Shown in pieces: positions 44,176 through 57,890 of a DNA stretch of 62,000 bases (position 1 is the first letter of the stretch; every line of letters starts with the position of its first letter). The position numbers and the translations under genes were made by a program. Origin of the DNA: Mesostigma viride (taxonomy: Eukaryota; Streptophyta; Mesostigmatophyceae; Mesostigmatales; Mesostigmataceae); the NCBI GenBank assembly GCA_009746045.1, contig RPFO01000667.1, forward strand, positions 2,749,273 through 2,811,272, in the 5' to 3' direction. The notes under the pieces were generated by a model. That model was given only the letters and a program-made list of their open reading frames with translations. It was not told the DNA's origin and made no database searches.

Positions 44176-44600
44176 AATCATTCCACCTTGGTGTACAGAA
44201 GGTTCCAAACAACACATCATTACATTATGCATCATATTTACAATGCAGGAAGGCATACTTGGGGGCACATGCCTATAGTACAATGCATTAATAACAAAGC
44301 TCTAGCCAGCTAGCTAGCTATATAGTGGCTAATGCCACACCCGGGGGCACGTTCTCACGGCCCTGCATCCTTTTCCTTTTCTTCTTCTCTGCATCTGACA
44401 GGGGCCTGCCCCCCACCTTCTCATCCACCAGCCTGGTGAGCACCCTGACGTTGGTGACTTGCGTCAGCTACCCTACCCCCATGGCACGCTTGGCCTTACG
44501 CTTGGTGAAGGTGGAGGGGACCGTGGGTGCGACAGTTGGTCTGGGTTTTCATCACCCCCTTCCTACAGTACATGCGTGTGCTCCAACGCCTAAGCAGAGA
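44176..44600. other. Unassigned interval
   Basis: Low-complexity and mixed sequence leading into the microsatellite tract. No gene seen. Confidence 0.4.
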
Positions 44601-44879
<279 letters not shown>

Positions 44880-44887
44880 GTCATACC

Positions 44888-45779
44888 TCTCCCTCCCTCC
44901 CTCCCCCTCCCTCCCTCCCTCCCTCCCTCCCTCCCCCCTCCCTCCCTCCCTCCCTCCCTCCCTCCCTCCCTCCCTCCCTCCCTCCCTCCCTCCCTCCCTC
45001 CTCCCTCCCTCCCTCCCTCCCTCCCTCCCTCCCTCCCTCCCTCCCTCCCTCCTCCCTCCCTCCCTCCCTCCCTCCCTCCCTCCCTCCCTCCTCCCTCCCT
45101 CCCTCCCTCCCTCCCTCCCTCCCTCCCTCCCTCCCTCCCTCCCTCCCTCCCTCCCTCCCTCCCTCCCTCCTCCCTCCCTCCCTCCCTCCCTCCCTCCCTC
45201 CCTCCCTCCCTCCCTCCCTCCCTCCCTCCCTCCCTCCCTCCCTCCCTCCCTCCCTCCCTCCCTCCCTCCCTCCCTCCTCCTCCCTCCCTCCCTCCCTCCC
45301 TCCCTCCCCCTCCCTCCCTCCCTCCCTCCCTCCCTCCTCCCCCTCCCTCCCTCCCTCCCTCCCTCCCTCCCTCCCTCCCTCCCTCCCTCCCTCCCTCCCT
45401 CCCTCCCTCCCTCCCTCCCCCTCCCCCTCCCTCCCTCCCTCCCTCCCTCCTCCCTCCCTCCTCCCTCCCTCCCTCCCTCCCTCCCTCCCTCCCTCCCTCC
45501 CTCCCTCCCTCCTCCCTCCCTCCCTCCCTCCCTCCTCCCTCCCTCCCTCCCTCCCTCCCTCCCTCCCTCCCTCCCTCCCTCCCTCCCTCCCCCCTCCCTC
45601 CCCCTCCCTCCCTCCCTCCCTCCCTCCCTCCCTCCCTCCCTCCCTCCCTCCCTCCCTCCCTCCCTCCCTCCCTCCCTCCCTCCCTCCCTCCCTCCCTCCC
45701 TCCCTCCCTCCCTCCCTCCCTCCCTCCCTCCCTCCCTCCCTCCCTCCCTCCCTCCCTCCCTCCCTCCCCCCCTCCCTCA
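44888..45779. repeat. (CCCT)n microsatellite, about 890 bp
   Basis: A nearly uninterrupted CTCC/CCCT tract with occasional CCTCC or CCCCC variants. The plus strand is pure pyrimidine, the minus strand pure purine with GGG runs every four bases. Confidence 0.95.
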
Positions 45780-47242
45780 TTCATACACCCGTTCATTCAT
45801 GCATGCAGCCGCTCATCATTAACACGCCTCCGTTGGGAAACTCACGGGGTATGAACTATGAAACGGGCGGTAAGAAAGGAAGAAGGAGCCGCCTCCCCAA
45901 CATGCCGCCCGGCAAAGGCAGCGATGGGCCGTCCAGGAGGGAAACACTGCGCTTTCCCTTGTACGCCGGGGTGCGCAGGCGACGTGCGGGCACTGTCGCG
46001 TGTAAATTTGCCTGCCCGCCCCAGTCCTTCTCGGAACGCCTCCCCAGAGCATGCCGTCATGGTAAGAGCTCTTTTCGCCCGTCGCCGGAAGCTTAAACAA
46101 CAAGAATACGCCGGTTAATGACCAGAAAATGGGGGGTTGTCGACGTTATAAACCAGTAGCTGTGGTTTTTCCCGCACCCCGAGCACACTCCGGACGGGGC
46201 CAGCAAGCCCCGCCCGCAGGATAAACACCGGGCGATGTTGCTGCGCCCAAGGTAAGTCATATAGCTGCAAGAAAAGACGTAAAAGCGATTAAAAGCACGA
46301 CATGCAGTGTTGCCCCTGTCAGCGCTCCTATAATTCTCACTTTTTCGCGGAAGGGGCGTAAAAATCGGAAACGCAAAATTAAGGGAAATCCATCGCTGGG
46401 TTTCTTTGAAATGATGTTAGGAACTGGTAGAATGTGTCCATAACCAACGAGAGCATGTTTTTCCTGTCTGTGTTTTACCTTGCACACACACGGGTCGGGC
46501 CGGTTGGTGTGCAAAACGCCCGCCTGCTGCCCACGTGCCCTCGCTGCAGAAAAAAAAGAAACTGTTTTTCAGGTTTTTTAATGTACGATAATTTTCTTTA
46601 TGTAATTGCCGTCCGAACAAGCGAAATAACGTCCAAAATGGTTGCGTAATCAGCTCGCAATAAATTTTCGCGTCACCATAGCCGTGCACACCGAATTTCA
46701 GTCAACATTGCACGGCACACCGAATTTCGTCAAATTTCGCGCGGGAATTACCGGGGTGCGCAAGGCGCGGCGTCGGACTGATGTGTGAGAGCAGTGGAGA
46801 TGTCTGCGGCATTGGGAGATCTGCAGACAATTGCAGGAGGACATTGTGCGGTACGCTTGTAGGGTGTATGCTGTGTTGCTCCGCTCGCTAATGGACATGT
46901 GCCCCTGTAACCTCTTCCAGGCTAGTATCTGCTATCCACCTCTTCAGGCTTGAAAAGTAAATTGCTGTACGGTTCACAATTGGCATGGCTTGACATGCAC
47001 GCGTCCTTGACTGTGGTCTGCATGGGTTTGGGGTTTAGCGGTTTACATCAGACTCTGCTGTGTGTCTGCTTAATCAGCCGACGTGTCACATGGGGACAGC
47101 AACGGCGCTGGGATGCAGCCCGGTGTGAATGCGAGTAAGGTACGCGCTGTCATGCATGGCGGATGGGGCGTGGAAGCCACGACCCACGTTTTTGTGTGTG
47201 CACGGGGGGCTAGGGGGCAAGTCGTTGTGTTGCTGCCATCCA
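45780..47242. other. Unassigned interval
   Basis: Moderate-GC sequence with short open frames on both strands (for example 45803-46118) that resemble nothing I know. No repeats or RNA genes are seen. Confidence 0.4.
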
Positions 47243-47920
47243 TGGTTGATCTTACGATCTGGATTCCCTGATTTGCGACTAAGGGGAGCGGAGTGCGAGT
47301 CGGTGCCGCTGCCTCATGGCTGATCTGCGAGAAATGCTCCTGGAAAGGGTGAAAGTCCCTGAAAATGACCTCTGGACTGTTTCCAAGTACTTGGATGTAG
47401 TTCAAAGTACTTCATTGGTACTACAGGGTAGTACAATCTACTTCAAACTAGTTCAAACTAGCTCAGGCTAGTAAAGATTCGTTCAGGTGTAGCACAACCT
47501 GCCTAGGAGGTGGTATGACCACCTGGGTTGAAGTAGACAGTGACTTAACGTAGTACAATGTCGAAAGAATCAGTACAAGTGGGTTCTTTGTAGTACAACT
47601 GGTCAGTGGCACCTAGGCGCCGCGCCAGTACTGTACCGGACTTGCATTCGTCACCATGCGCATGCAATGCAGCCAATTTATTGAGGAAGACATGGCGGCG
47701 CATGCTTTATCAGTTTTCCCCACCCACCCACCCTCTTTTGTTTGTTTGTTTGTTTGTTGTCTCTGGGGGTGTTATATGGTGGCAGCCGCCTGGGACTTGC
47801 GCACAATTTGCCAGTCTCTTGGTCTACCAAGGCCTGCAAGCGGCTTAAGCATATAATTTTGCAAAAAACAAGTTCTGGTGCCTTCTCAAACAAAGTGAAC
47901 CTGAAAGCATGCACAGAGGA
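47243..47920 (+). mobile_element. Solo A-B repeat of the autonomous YR family
   Basis: A (47243-47718) runs directly into a full B2 (to GCATGCACAGAGGA at 47920), with no internal region. This is what A1 x A2 recombination of an A1-ORFs-B1-A2-B2 element would leave, the counterpart of a solo LTR. It shows the intact length of B2, which is truncated in copy 1. Confidence 0.85.
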
Positions 47921-49079
47921 ATGCTCCTTGACTCCCTAATGGGGGCATGAGTTTAATAAATGAATTAAGTAGTTAGTTAATTAATCAGGTTGATTCAGAT
48001 GAGGTCTGTGCTGGTTCCTTGTGGACTGGCCAGCCAGGGAGATATCTTCTTACATGGTCAGGCCCTTGCCGACCATGTAAGAACCTGTTAGGCGACGCAG
48101 TGGCCAACATTGGACATACCGCCATATGTTTGTCTCTGCGATATGATTTTAGCTGACATGCAGAGCACAGACACTGTTGGCGTCATCCGCTCAACCCCTC
48201 TTATTCAGACATGGGACCTCGGATGTGTAGGATTAGTAGCGTTGCCCAGGCGGACATTGTCAAAGACTACGACCCCCCAGTTGTGGGTCCTAGGAAATTT
48301 AACAAGCATGATTGTCTCCTTGTTGATAGGCATTAATTAATCCTTGATGATAGGCATTGCTTGCGTGCAAGATTAGCTCGAGGCCCATATTTTAGACTAC
48401 TAGCTGAGCTGTGGACATACATGTTGTTATTGACGTCTTGACGGATATTGACGTCTTGGGGTGACTTCCACTATATCTTCTTTGGGGAATTCAGAGATCC
48501 CGGTCCCCCAACATGGACATGAGACTAATTACAATCAATTAATCAATGTCATGAATAGAGCGCGTTCATGACGTTCAGTCATGAACAGAGCCCTAACCTT
48601 AAACACATAAGAAAACAATTATGGCGGGCCATGTGACTTGGAATGTAAGAAGCTTAGCCCCCAAACATATTGTTGTCTCACGTAATGAATCACTTGCTGA
48701 TCAACAAATCGATGGTTATCTCATAGGCACAATGTACCTCTGACCATCATTGCTGGCCCATGCATGCATGCACCAATGGCAGCCTACATGACACATACAT
48801 CGCTTATTTGCCATGTAAAAAATGCGACAAAGTGTCCATATAGGTACTCATAGATTAGCACAAATTCCTTAGCACGATGTGGACAACTTTACTTAACGGT
48901 GAAAGCCTGTCTCGCCCTTATTGCCTTGAGGGTTCCCGGCGATAGGTCCTGTCTGTTGGTCGACATTTTTCTTTTGCAGCTGGCCATCGTCGGTAGGTAT
49001 GAATGATCTCGATGCTAGCAATTACGATGATGATACCCGAGGTAGTCTATACCTGGGATCGAGAGCTTCTTCTTGTATG
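47921..49079. other. Unassigned interval
   Basis: AT-richer sequence with ATTAATTAAT-like words and short inverted repeats near 48040-48080 (CTTACATGGTC...GACCATGTAAG). No gene recognised. Confidence 0.4.
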
Positions 49080-49460
49080 GCAATGCCGGCAGGGCGATGA
49101 CGGTGACGGCCGTCACCGTCATCGCTCTCGACGGGCGTGATGGAAAGGACCTGTTTGATAGGCGGCAGCTATTGGTAATATAGGTCGTTTACTATTACTC
49201 CCAATAAAGAGTTAAGAGGTTGGCCCTCGGCATGGCGATGATCACGGGGCGATGACGGGGCGTTAACGCGCGCGATGAATAGGATCTGTTTGATAGGCGG
49301 CGGCTATTGGTAATATAGATTGTTGATTAAGAGAAGAGTTTAGATGTTGGCCCGTCGAGGGCGATGACGGTGACGCCGTCACCGTCATCGCCCTCGACGG
49401 GCGTCATGAATACGACCTGTTTGATATGCGGCGGCTATTGGTAATATAGGTCGTTGATTA
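49080..49460. repeat. About 130-bp degenerate repeat, three copies
   Basis: CTGTTTGATAGGCGGC...CTATTGGTAATATAG occurs three times (about 49150, 49288, 49420). Between copies lie palindromes of GGCGATGACGGTGACG and its complement (near 49095-49130 and 49358-49400). Confidence 0.75.
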
Positions 49461-49524
49461 TGCCCGTCGGTCTTTACATGTAGGCCCTCGGGAATTACAT
49501 CGGGCTGTACTAGCTAGGCCGGTA

Positions 49525-49985
49525 TACCGTAGTTGTGTACCACCCCCCTCCTTCCCACGGCAGGTACGCAGCGCCCGGCTGTTGTCCTGGCTGCAGTTGT
49601 GTACCACCTGTACGGTATTTGTGTACCACCCCCCTCCTTCCCACGGCAGGTACGCAGCGCCCGGCTGTTGTCCTGGCTGCAGTTGTGTACCACCTGTACG
49701 GTATTTGTGTACCACCCCCCTCCTTCCCACGGCAGGTACGCAGCGCCCGCTGTTGTCCTGGCTGCAGTTGTGTACCACCTGTACGGTATTTGTGTACCAC
49801 CCCCTCCTTCCCACGGCAGGTACGCAGCGACCGCTGTTGTCCTGGCTGCAGTTGTGTACCACCTGTACGGTATTTGTGTACCACCCCCCTCCTTCCCACG
49901 GCAGGTACGCAGCGCCCGGCTGTTGTCCTGGCTGCAGTTGTGTACCACCTGTACGGTATTTGTGTACCACCACCCTCCATGGCCC
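49525..49985. repeat. 86-bp tandem repeat, five to six copies
   Basis: GTGTACCACCCCCCTCCTTC recurs about every 85-86 bp, each followed by CACGGCAGGTACGCAGCG and CTGGCTGCAGTTGTGTACCA. Long open frames cross it on both strands, but unit length is not a multiple of three and C-run lengths vary, so they are by-products of the repeat. Confidence 0.85.
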
Positions 49986-51800
<1,815 letters not shown>

Positions 51801-52210
51801 ATAATGCAGCTTGCAAACGGCAAGGGCAAGCACCCGGGTAAGAGCAAAGGCAACCGCACGAGCAAAGGAAAGGGAAACTGGAAGAGCAAGCACAAGGCCA
51901 AGGAAAGGACAAAGGCACTTGTGCTTGCCAAAAGGGCAGGCTCAAGGGAAATGACAAGGGCAAGGGCAGGGGCAGGCACAAGGGAAGCGGATAAGGGCAA
52001 GGGCAGGCGCAAGGGAAAGAGATTAGGACAAGTCAAGCACGAGGGAACGGACAAGGGCAAGGGCAGGCACAAGGGAAAAGATGAAGACAAGGGCAGGCAC
52101 TAGGGAAAGGATGAGGGCAACGGCAAACACTGGGGATCAAAGGATAGGGGCAAGGGCAGATGCTAGGGTAACAGTTAGGGCAAAGGCAGGCACAAGAGAA
52201 GAATAAGGGG
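51801..52210. repeat. Degenerate purine-rich minisatellite
   Basis: Imperfect units of about 24-30 bp built on AAGGGCAAGGGCAGGCAC. The plus-strand frame reads as a Lys/Gly-rich repeat (KGKGRHKGK) but is interrupted by stops downstream. Probably non-coding. Confidence 0.65.
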
Positions 52211-52454
52211 CCGTGAAGTATAAGTGGAAATGCGGGTGGCGACATGGGGTTCGATCGGGCCTGCTGATGCAAATGCAGATTTCAACTGCAGTGACAAACA
52301 CAAGCGTAGACATAGGCAACGACAAATTCCTTGCATGCGTGCCTTGCTCTTCACCGGCTGGCTCGTTTGCTAGTTGTCTAACAGTTTCTACCGATAAACA
52401 TCACTTGCCATTGTAAGGTCTGCCTTGCTGCCGTGCTAGTGGGTAGCTGGGTGA

Positions 52455-52670
52455 TCGTGCTTGTTCCTTGTCAAGGGAGGGATGCATGTGGAGTAGGTGG
52501 GTGGGTGTGCTTGTTCCTTGCCAAGGAAGGGATGCACAAAGGTTAGATAGGTGCACGTGCTTGTTTCTTGTCAAGGGAGGGACGCACAAAGGGTAGGTGG
52601 GGGCACATGGTTGTGCCTCGTCAAGGGCGGGATGCACGAAGGGTAGGTGGGGGCATGTGGTTGGTCCTTG
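52455..52670. repeat. About 52-bp tandem repeat, four copies
   Basis: TGCTTGTTCCTTGTCAAGGG and GGGATGCACAAAGGGTAGG recur four times with moderate divergence. Confidence 0.75.
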
Positions 52671-53385
52671 TCTTTTCACCGCCCAAGCGATGGCGATGTA
52701 GCATGCATTATACATTTATTCGTGCATTAAAAATCACTTTCCTTACAAGCGGCCTTAGCCGACTCCATCTGCCGTTGCCATTTCTCCGTATTGCATTGTC
52801 CGGACACGGTTTTTGTGTCGCAGGTCTTCCCCCGTAAAGGCACAAGCTGCCTGCGCGCGGAATTATGTGCAGACACCTCGGTTTCCAACACGACGGCTTC
52901 CCGCACATATCGAGCTCTGGATGTACAACATCTTCCCCCGGCGCACTTGCTCCCGGATGGAGCTTCTGTGCGGTGCCGACATCCCCGGAGCTGTCCTAAG
53001 CACCGCATGGAAACAGTATTTCAAGCCACGAAGAGAAGCCACGAATTTGATATTGACTTGATATTGTCGTCAGAAGACTTGATATGCTATTTTCTGTGAA
53101 GGCGTTGGATTTTTGTGCATGACATGTAATCCTGCATTTAATAATGAAATTTTTTATGAAATAGGAACTCGTCTTGCATGAGCCTTGCTGCAAATGCCAT
53201 TCATTTTTTTCCCCCGGGTAAATGGGTGTTAGGGGTTAGGTTGACCGAAATGATAAGTGAAATCAAAGTGAAATTCTGATAAGTGACATGCGTACTGCAA
53301 TTCAGAACGACATAGCGACATGATTGTAGTACCGGTAGTGTACGCGAGAAGCATACGACGTCGTAACCTACGGGACCGAGTACCG
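52671..53385. other. Unassigned interval
   Basis: A frame from 52791 to 53099 is open but unrecognised. No repeat structure. Confidence 0.35.
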
Positions 53386-53615
53386 GGATCGTAAATTACC
53401 AACTCGTAAATTACTACCTCGCAAATTACTACCTCGTACCTTACTACCTCGTAAATTACTACCTCGTACATTACTACCTCGTACATTACTACCTCGTACA
53501 TTACTACCTCGTAAATTACTACCTCGTAAATTACTACCTCGTAAATTACTACCTCGTAAATTACTACCTCGTAAATTACGACGTCGGATCTTACCTCGGA
53601 TCTAACTCGTAGCTT
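53386..53615. repeat. 15-bp subterminal repeat array
   Basis: About 13 tandem units of GTAAATTACTACCTC (with GTACATTAC variants), 60-350 bp from the right terminus. The motif GTAAATTAC + GAGGT is also part of the 56-bp TIR. Such arrays commonly bind transposase in CACTA-type elements. Confidence 0.85.
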
Positions 53616-53672
53616 ACGAGAAAGATCCGACCTCCTATGCAAACCGTAAGAGTAAAAGCGGAGTAAATTACC

Positions 53673-53728
53673 ACCTCGTAATTTACGCCTCGGATGCTTT
53701 TTACCACCCTCGGACGAAAAGTATAGTG
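53673..53728 (-). repeat. Right 56-bp terminal inverted repeat
   Basis: Exact inverted match to 41473-41528. Confidence 0.9.
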
Positions 53729-54472
53729 TGGCCGCCGAGCCGCCCTACCACCACGTAAGCCCTCGAGAAATAAAATCCAGGGAGCCACACCCAGCGCTCC
53801 TCCAGCCACCGGTTTTCCCCATAAAATTCGGCTCCACATATTCTTTTTCACGTTACCATCACGTAATGGACCAGCCGACCCGCTCCATCAAAGCCATCGG
53901 GCTGTGACGCGGTATGCCCTGCCCGCAAAGCCCCGAGAGCCAAAGATAGCTAATGATGCCGCATTCAGATCTTGGGCAGCCGGCTTTGCAGCCTACTATA
54001 TTTTTTACACCGCTCGTCGTTGAGGGTTATCGTGCAAGGCAGTATCAAACGTAAAACAGCTCGAACAAGCACGCCCAGGGCCGAAATAGAATTTTCGTTC
54101 CCTTACCGCACTTTCCGGCCTTGCGACTCAATTTCGGGTCCAAATTTCTATGCCCACCCCTCAAACGACGGGACAGCAGCCGGCCACCTTTGCTCGTCGT
54201 TTAGGACCATCGAAACAGGTCCAAGCAACCTTTATTCGCCTCGTCCCAGGTCAGTTCAGGCCGAAAAAGATTGCCGGCACCCTACCGCAGATTTCGGCAC
54301 TAAATCCGCAATTTCTGCCCCGATTTTCAACGACTGGCCCTCAAACGACCGCTTGGACGCCGACCACCGTCGCGCGTCTCTAAATAAAATTCATTCCCAG
54401 CCCCCCCAGACTCGGGGAGGCCTTTTGCATTCGCTTAAATCGTTGCCAGCCACCATGGCTGGCCGTCACCAC

Positions 54473-55181
54473 TAATAAAAACGAATACCAGCACAGGCAC
54501 ACCTCGGCTGGTTATATGCCAGCACTTTTTCTCAGACTTGGGCCGGCGGCGGCCCAGGTCCTTCTAATTCGGGTCGAAACACAATTCCGTGACCCATACA
54601 ATATTCGTACACCATGCGAAGTGGCAGCGTACTTGCCCACTGTGGCGGATGCAAGTCCGGTACACCTGGTTTTGGTGCCAAAAGCACCCTTGGCCAGTTG
54701 TACTACAAGGAACCCATCCCTACTAATTCTTTTGACATTGTACTACGTTTAGTCTTGGTCTACTACACCCCAGTAGGTTCGTTCACCTCCTGAGCGTCCA
54801 GTGCTACGCCGAAGCACGTCAGCACTGGTTTGAACTAGAATGAACTAGTTTGAAGTAGATTGAAGTAGACTGTACTACCCTGTAGGCCAAGTGAAGTACT
54901 TGGAACTACATCCAAGTACTTAGAACTAGTTTACAAGTTACTCGTACGGACTTACACCCTATTAGAGGGCAGATCTCGTACCACCACACTGGCGCCCCTT
55001 ATTAAATTCCAGGGCCCTTATACATTGTGACTACTGCCCCTTATAAAAGACCAGGGCCTATTATAAAATATTAAATGCTCTATTTATTTTTTATATGTGC
55101 TGTCACCCAGCGGCGTCCCTCGCCTCCTTCGCTCCCTCCGCCCCGACAAATCAGGGAATCCAGATCGAGGGAGATCAACCA
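54473..55181 (-). repeat. A1 repeat of NA-4
   Basis: NA-family A repeat. Its outer end ATCAACCA directly meets YR-3 sequence. Confidence 0.9.
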
Positions 55182-55746
55182 AACTAGTTCAAAGTTAGTA
55201 CAGGTAGTACAAACTAGTTCAAACGAGTTCAATCTACTTCAACTAGTATCCAGGGACCCTCAAGATATGCCAGGTGGTTGCTGAACGGTTCTGGCATGAC
55301 AGAACATGTGTGACATCATAAAAATGTAGTACAATGTTGAAAAAAGTAGTATCAGGGTCCTAGATCTAGTACAGTAGTATTCTGAGGTCATTCTTACATG
55401 GAGCGCCGCGCCAGCGGGGCGCCGCACTTGCGTGTGTCACGGATGCAACGTTGATGCGATGTATTTCAAGGTGGTGATGGCTGCCAAGCCAGCTTATCAG
55501 TTTTCAACACAACTAGAGCAATACTTCACCGTTTTTGACAAAGTTGGTGTCAAACTAATCGTGAGACAATAGCCGACAACATTTTGACGGTTTTCGCACC
55601 AAGTTTTGACGGGTTTGCGCAACGGGAGTAAAAGTCCGCAAGGTAGAACTGAGTGACAAATTTTCAGTCCGAAATTTTTCTCAGTCTCCAAGATTGCGGA
55701 ATATTGAGCCTAGTTGTGAGAAATTTCTTCATCTTTGAATTCTATA

Positions 55747-56456
55747 ATGGCTAGTGATCACGAAGACACCACCCTTGAGGCAGTAGACCGAGATTTCTTA
55801 TTAAATGTGAAAAAATCGTATTTTCAGGGGGGCAAGGAGTTGTTAACGACTTTGAAGTTCTTGACTGAGTATCTCGGTCCAAACTGGGCCCAAAGGCTTA
55901 CTACTATGTCTGAGGGTCGTTTGACATCCTTGGGACAGTTTCTCAAGACTGCAGGGCTCCAGATTAGTGAGGGGTCAAGTGATTCCGACATGGGTTCCAT
56001 GTTGTGCAAGGCCATTACTCTAGAGATGAAGAAGCCCCCAGTGGCCACTGGGGGCAAGGGGAAGACTGGTCCAGCCAGGGGCGAAAGGACCCGAAAGGAT
56101 CCTCCCAGCAACGGCACCGACGAGGAAGAGGAGGACGCGACGAGCTCTGAGGATTTTTTGGACGCGCGCGAGCAGCTGGCCCCTGCTGCTGCTCGCGCCA
56201 AGGGAAAGAAGTCTCAGGGCAGGAACCGAAGCTGGCAGAGAATGCTGCCCTTCTGGCGGGCGTCCGCGAGCTCATCGGAGCGGAGTTGCAAGCCCTGGCG
56301 CGGGGGAAGAGGAGGGACGCGAGGAAAGGGAAGAGCCAGCGCGAGGACAAGGGGGGCAAGGGCCATCCGAAGAGCAAGCGCCAGGAGAAGAGACGCGCGC
56401 GGCGCGGGAGCAGCCCAGGCTCGACAGACACCAGCCGTGGGAGCGACGAGAGTCGC

Positions 56457-56540
<84 letters not shown>

Positions 56541-56723
56541 TCCGACAGCGAGAGCAGAGGCCGTGGCAGGGGCAGGGGTGGCGCTCGGTCGCGCCGCGAC
56601 AAATTCCGGGAGCGACGTGGGCATGGCAGGGGCCGTTCTGCGGAGCCCAAGGGGCGTCGGGATCGCTCCCGCGAGCGTCGCAAGGAGCGGCAGCGGTCCA
56701 GCAGCCGGAGCACGAGTCGGGAC
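55747..56723 (+). pseudogene. YR-3 ORF1 (Gag-like), interrupted
   Basis: ATG at 55747 (ATAATGGCTAG context, like ATGATGGCTAG in copy 1) opens MASDHEDTTLEAVDRDF. The N-terminal 110 residues align by eye with copy 1 ORF1: F..RV/VKKSY, YLG, SE.RL.SL, and a following helix. A basic/acidic linker follows. A frameshift near 56215-56290 leads to a basic frame with KRQEKRRARRG, a (AGC)n-encoded Ser run (56456-56534) and an Arg/Ser tail, suggesting RNA binding. The frame is cut by copy 3 at 56724. Role as Gag is inferred. Confidence 0.6.
56456..56534. repeat. (AGC)n trinucleotide repeat in YR-3 ORF1
   Basis: About 26 AGC/CAG units encoding a serine run in the ORF1 frame. Confidence 0.9.
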
Positions 56724-56925
56724 TCCTCTGTGCATGCTTTCAGGTTCACTTTGTTTGAGAAGGCACCAGAACTTGTTTATTGCAAAATTATATGCTTAAG
56801 CCGCTTGCAGGCCTTGGTAGACCGAGAGACTGGCAAATTGTGCGCAAGTCCCAGGCGGCTGCCACCATATAACACCCCCAGAGACAACAAACAAACAAAC
56901 AAACAAAAGAGGGTGGGTGGGTGGG

Positions 56926-57401
56926 GAAAACTGATAAAGCATGCGCCGCCATGTCTTCCTCAATAAATTGGCTGCATTGCATGCGCACGGTGACGGATGC
57001 AAGTCCGGTACAGTACTGGCACGGCGCCCAGGTGCCACTGAACAGTTGTACTACAAAGAACCCATTTGTACTGATTCTTTCGACATTGTACTACGTTTAG
57101 TCACTGTCTACTTCAACCCAGGTGGTCATACCACCTCCTAGGCAGGTTGTGCTACACCTGAACGAATCTTTACTAGCCTGAGCTAGTTTGAACTAGTTTG
57201 AAGTAGATTGTACTACCCTGTAGTACCAATGAAGTACTTTGAACTACATCCAAGTACTTGGAAGCAGTCCAGAGGTCATTTGCAGGGACTTTCACCCTTT
57301 CCAGGAGCATTTCTCGCAGATCAGCCATGAGGCAGCGGCACCGACTCGCACTCCGCTCCCCTTAGTCGCAAATCAGGGAATCCAGATCGTAAGATCAACC
57401 A
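56926..57401 (-). repeat. A2 repeat of YR copy 3
   Basis: 476 bp, same as 21228-21703 and 34169-34644. Flanked by B2' and B1', giving the complete B1-A2-B2 right end. Confidence 0.9.
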
Positions 57402-57552
57402 TCCTCTGTGCATGCTTTCAGGTTCACTTTGTTTGAGAAGGCACCAGAACTTGTTTATTGCAAAATTATATGCTTAAGCCGCTTGCAGGCCTTGGTAGAC
57501 CGAGAGACTGGCAAATTGTGCGCAAGTCCCAGGCGGCTGCCACCATATAACA
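57402..57552 (-). repeat. B1 repeat of YR copy 3
   Basis: Matches B2' at 56724-56874 and B1 at 34018-34168. Confidence 0.9.
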
Positions 57553-57890
57553 CCCGCATCTCCAACCTGGCCGTCCCCGGCCGCATCTGGAGTGGTTGTA
57601 GAGGGGGAAGCCCTAGCGTGGCTGCTAGAGTGCGCCTCCCCTGCACCTGTCAACGCAGGTACCCGCAGAGCCCTAGTGTATCCACTAGAGTGCGCCCCGC
57701 CGGCTCTGTCCAAGGCAGGATACGGTCGAAGTTGAGCCAAACCGGAAATCAGGATGATGGCGCGACGCCCAAAACCAGCAGGGCCCCAGCGTGTCCGCTG
57801 GAGTGCGCCCTGCCGACTCCTCCAACGGAGCTGCATCGTTTTATACTGCGCCCCCCGGCCTAGACCGGGGCAGGCGCATCCCCACACTTG

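Larger units (their letters stand above)
55182..56723 (+). mobile_element. YR-3: 5' part of a third YR element
   Basis: 55182-55505 is A-like: it carries the same AACTAG/GTAC words, a GTAGTACAATGTTGAAAA block matching the other A repeats in position, and ends CTTATCAGTTTTC. A leader and ORF1 follow. It is cut at 56724 by YR copy 3; the rest is beyond the window. Its own A start is missing. Confidence 0.65.

Noticed and set aside
51804-52103. Lys/Gly-rich repeat protein
   Set aside because: It follows a degenerate purine-rich minisatellite, stops soon after, and has no conserved unit at protein level.
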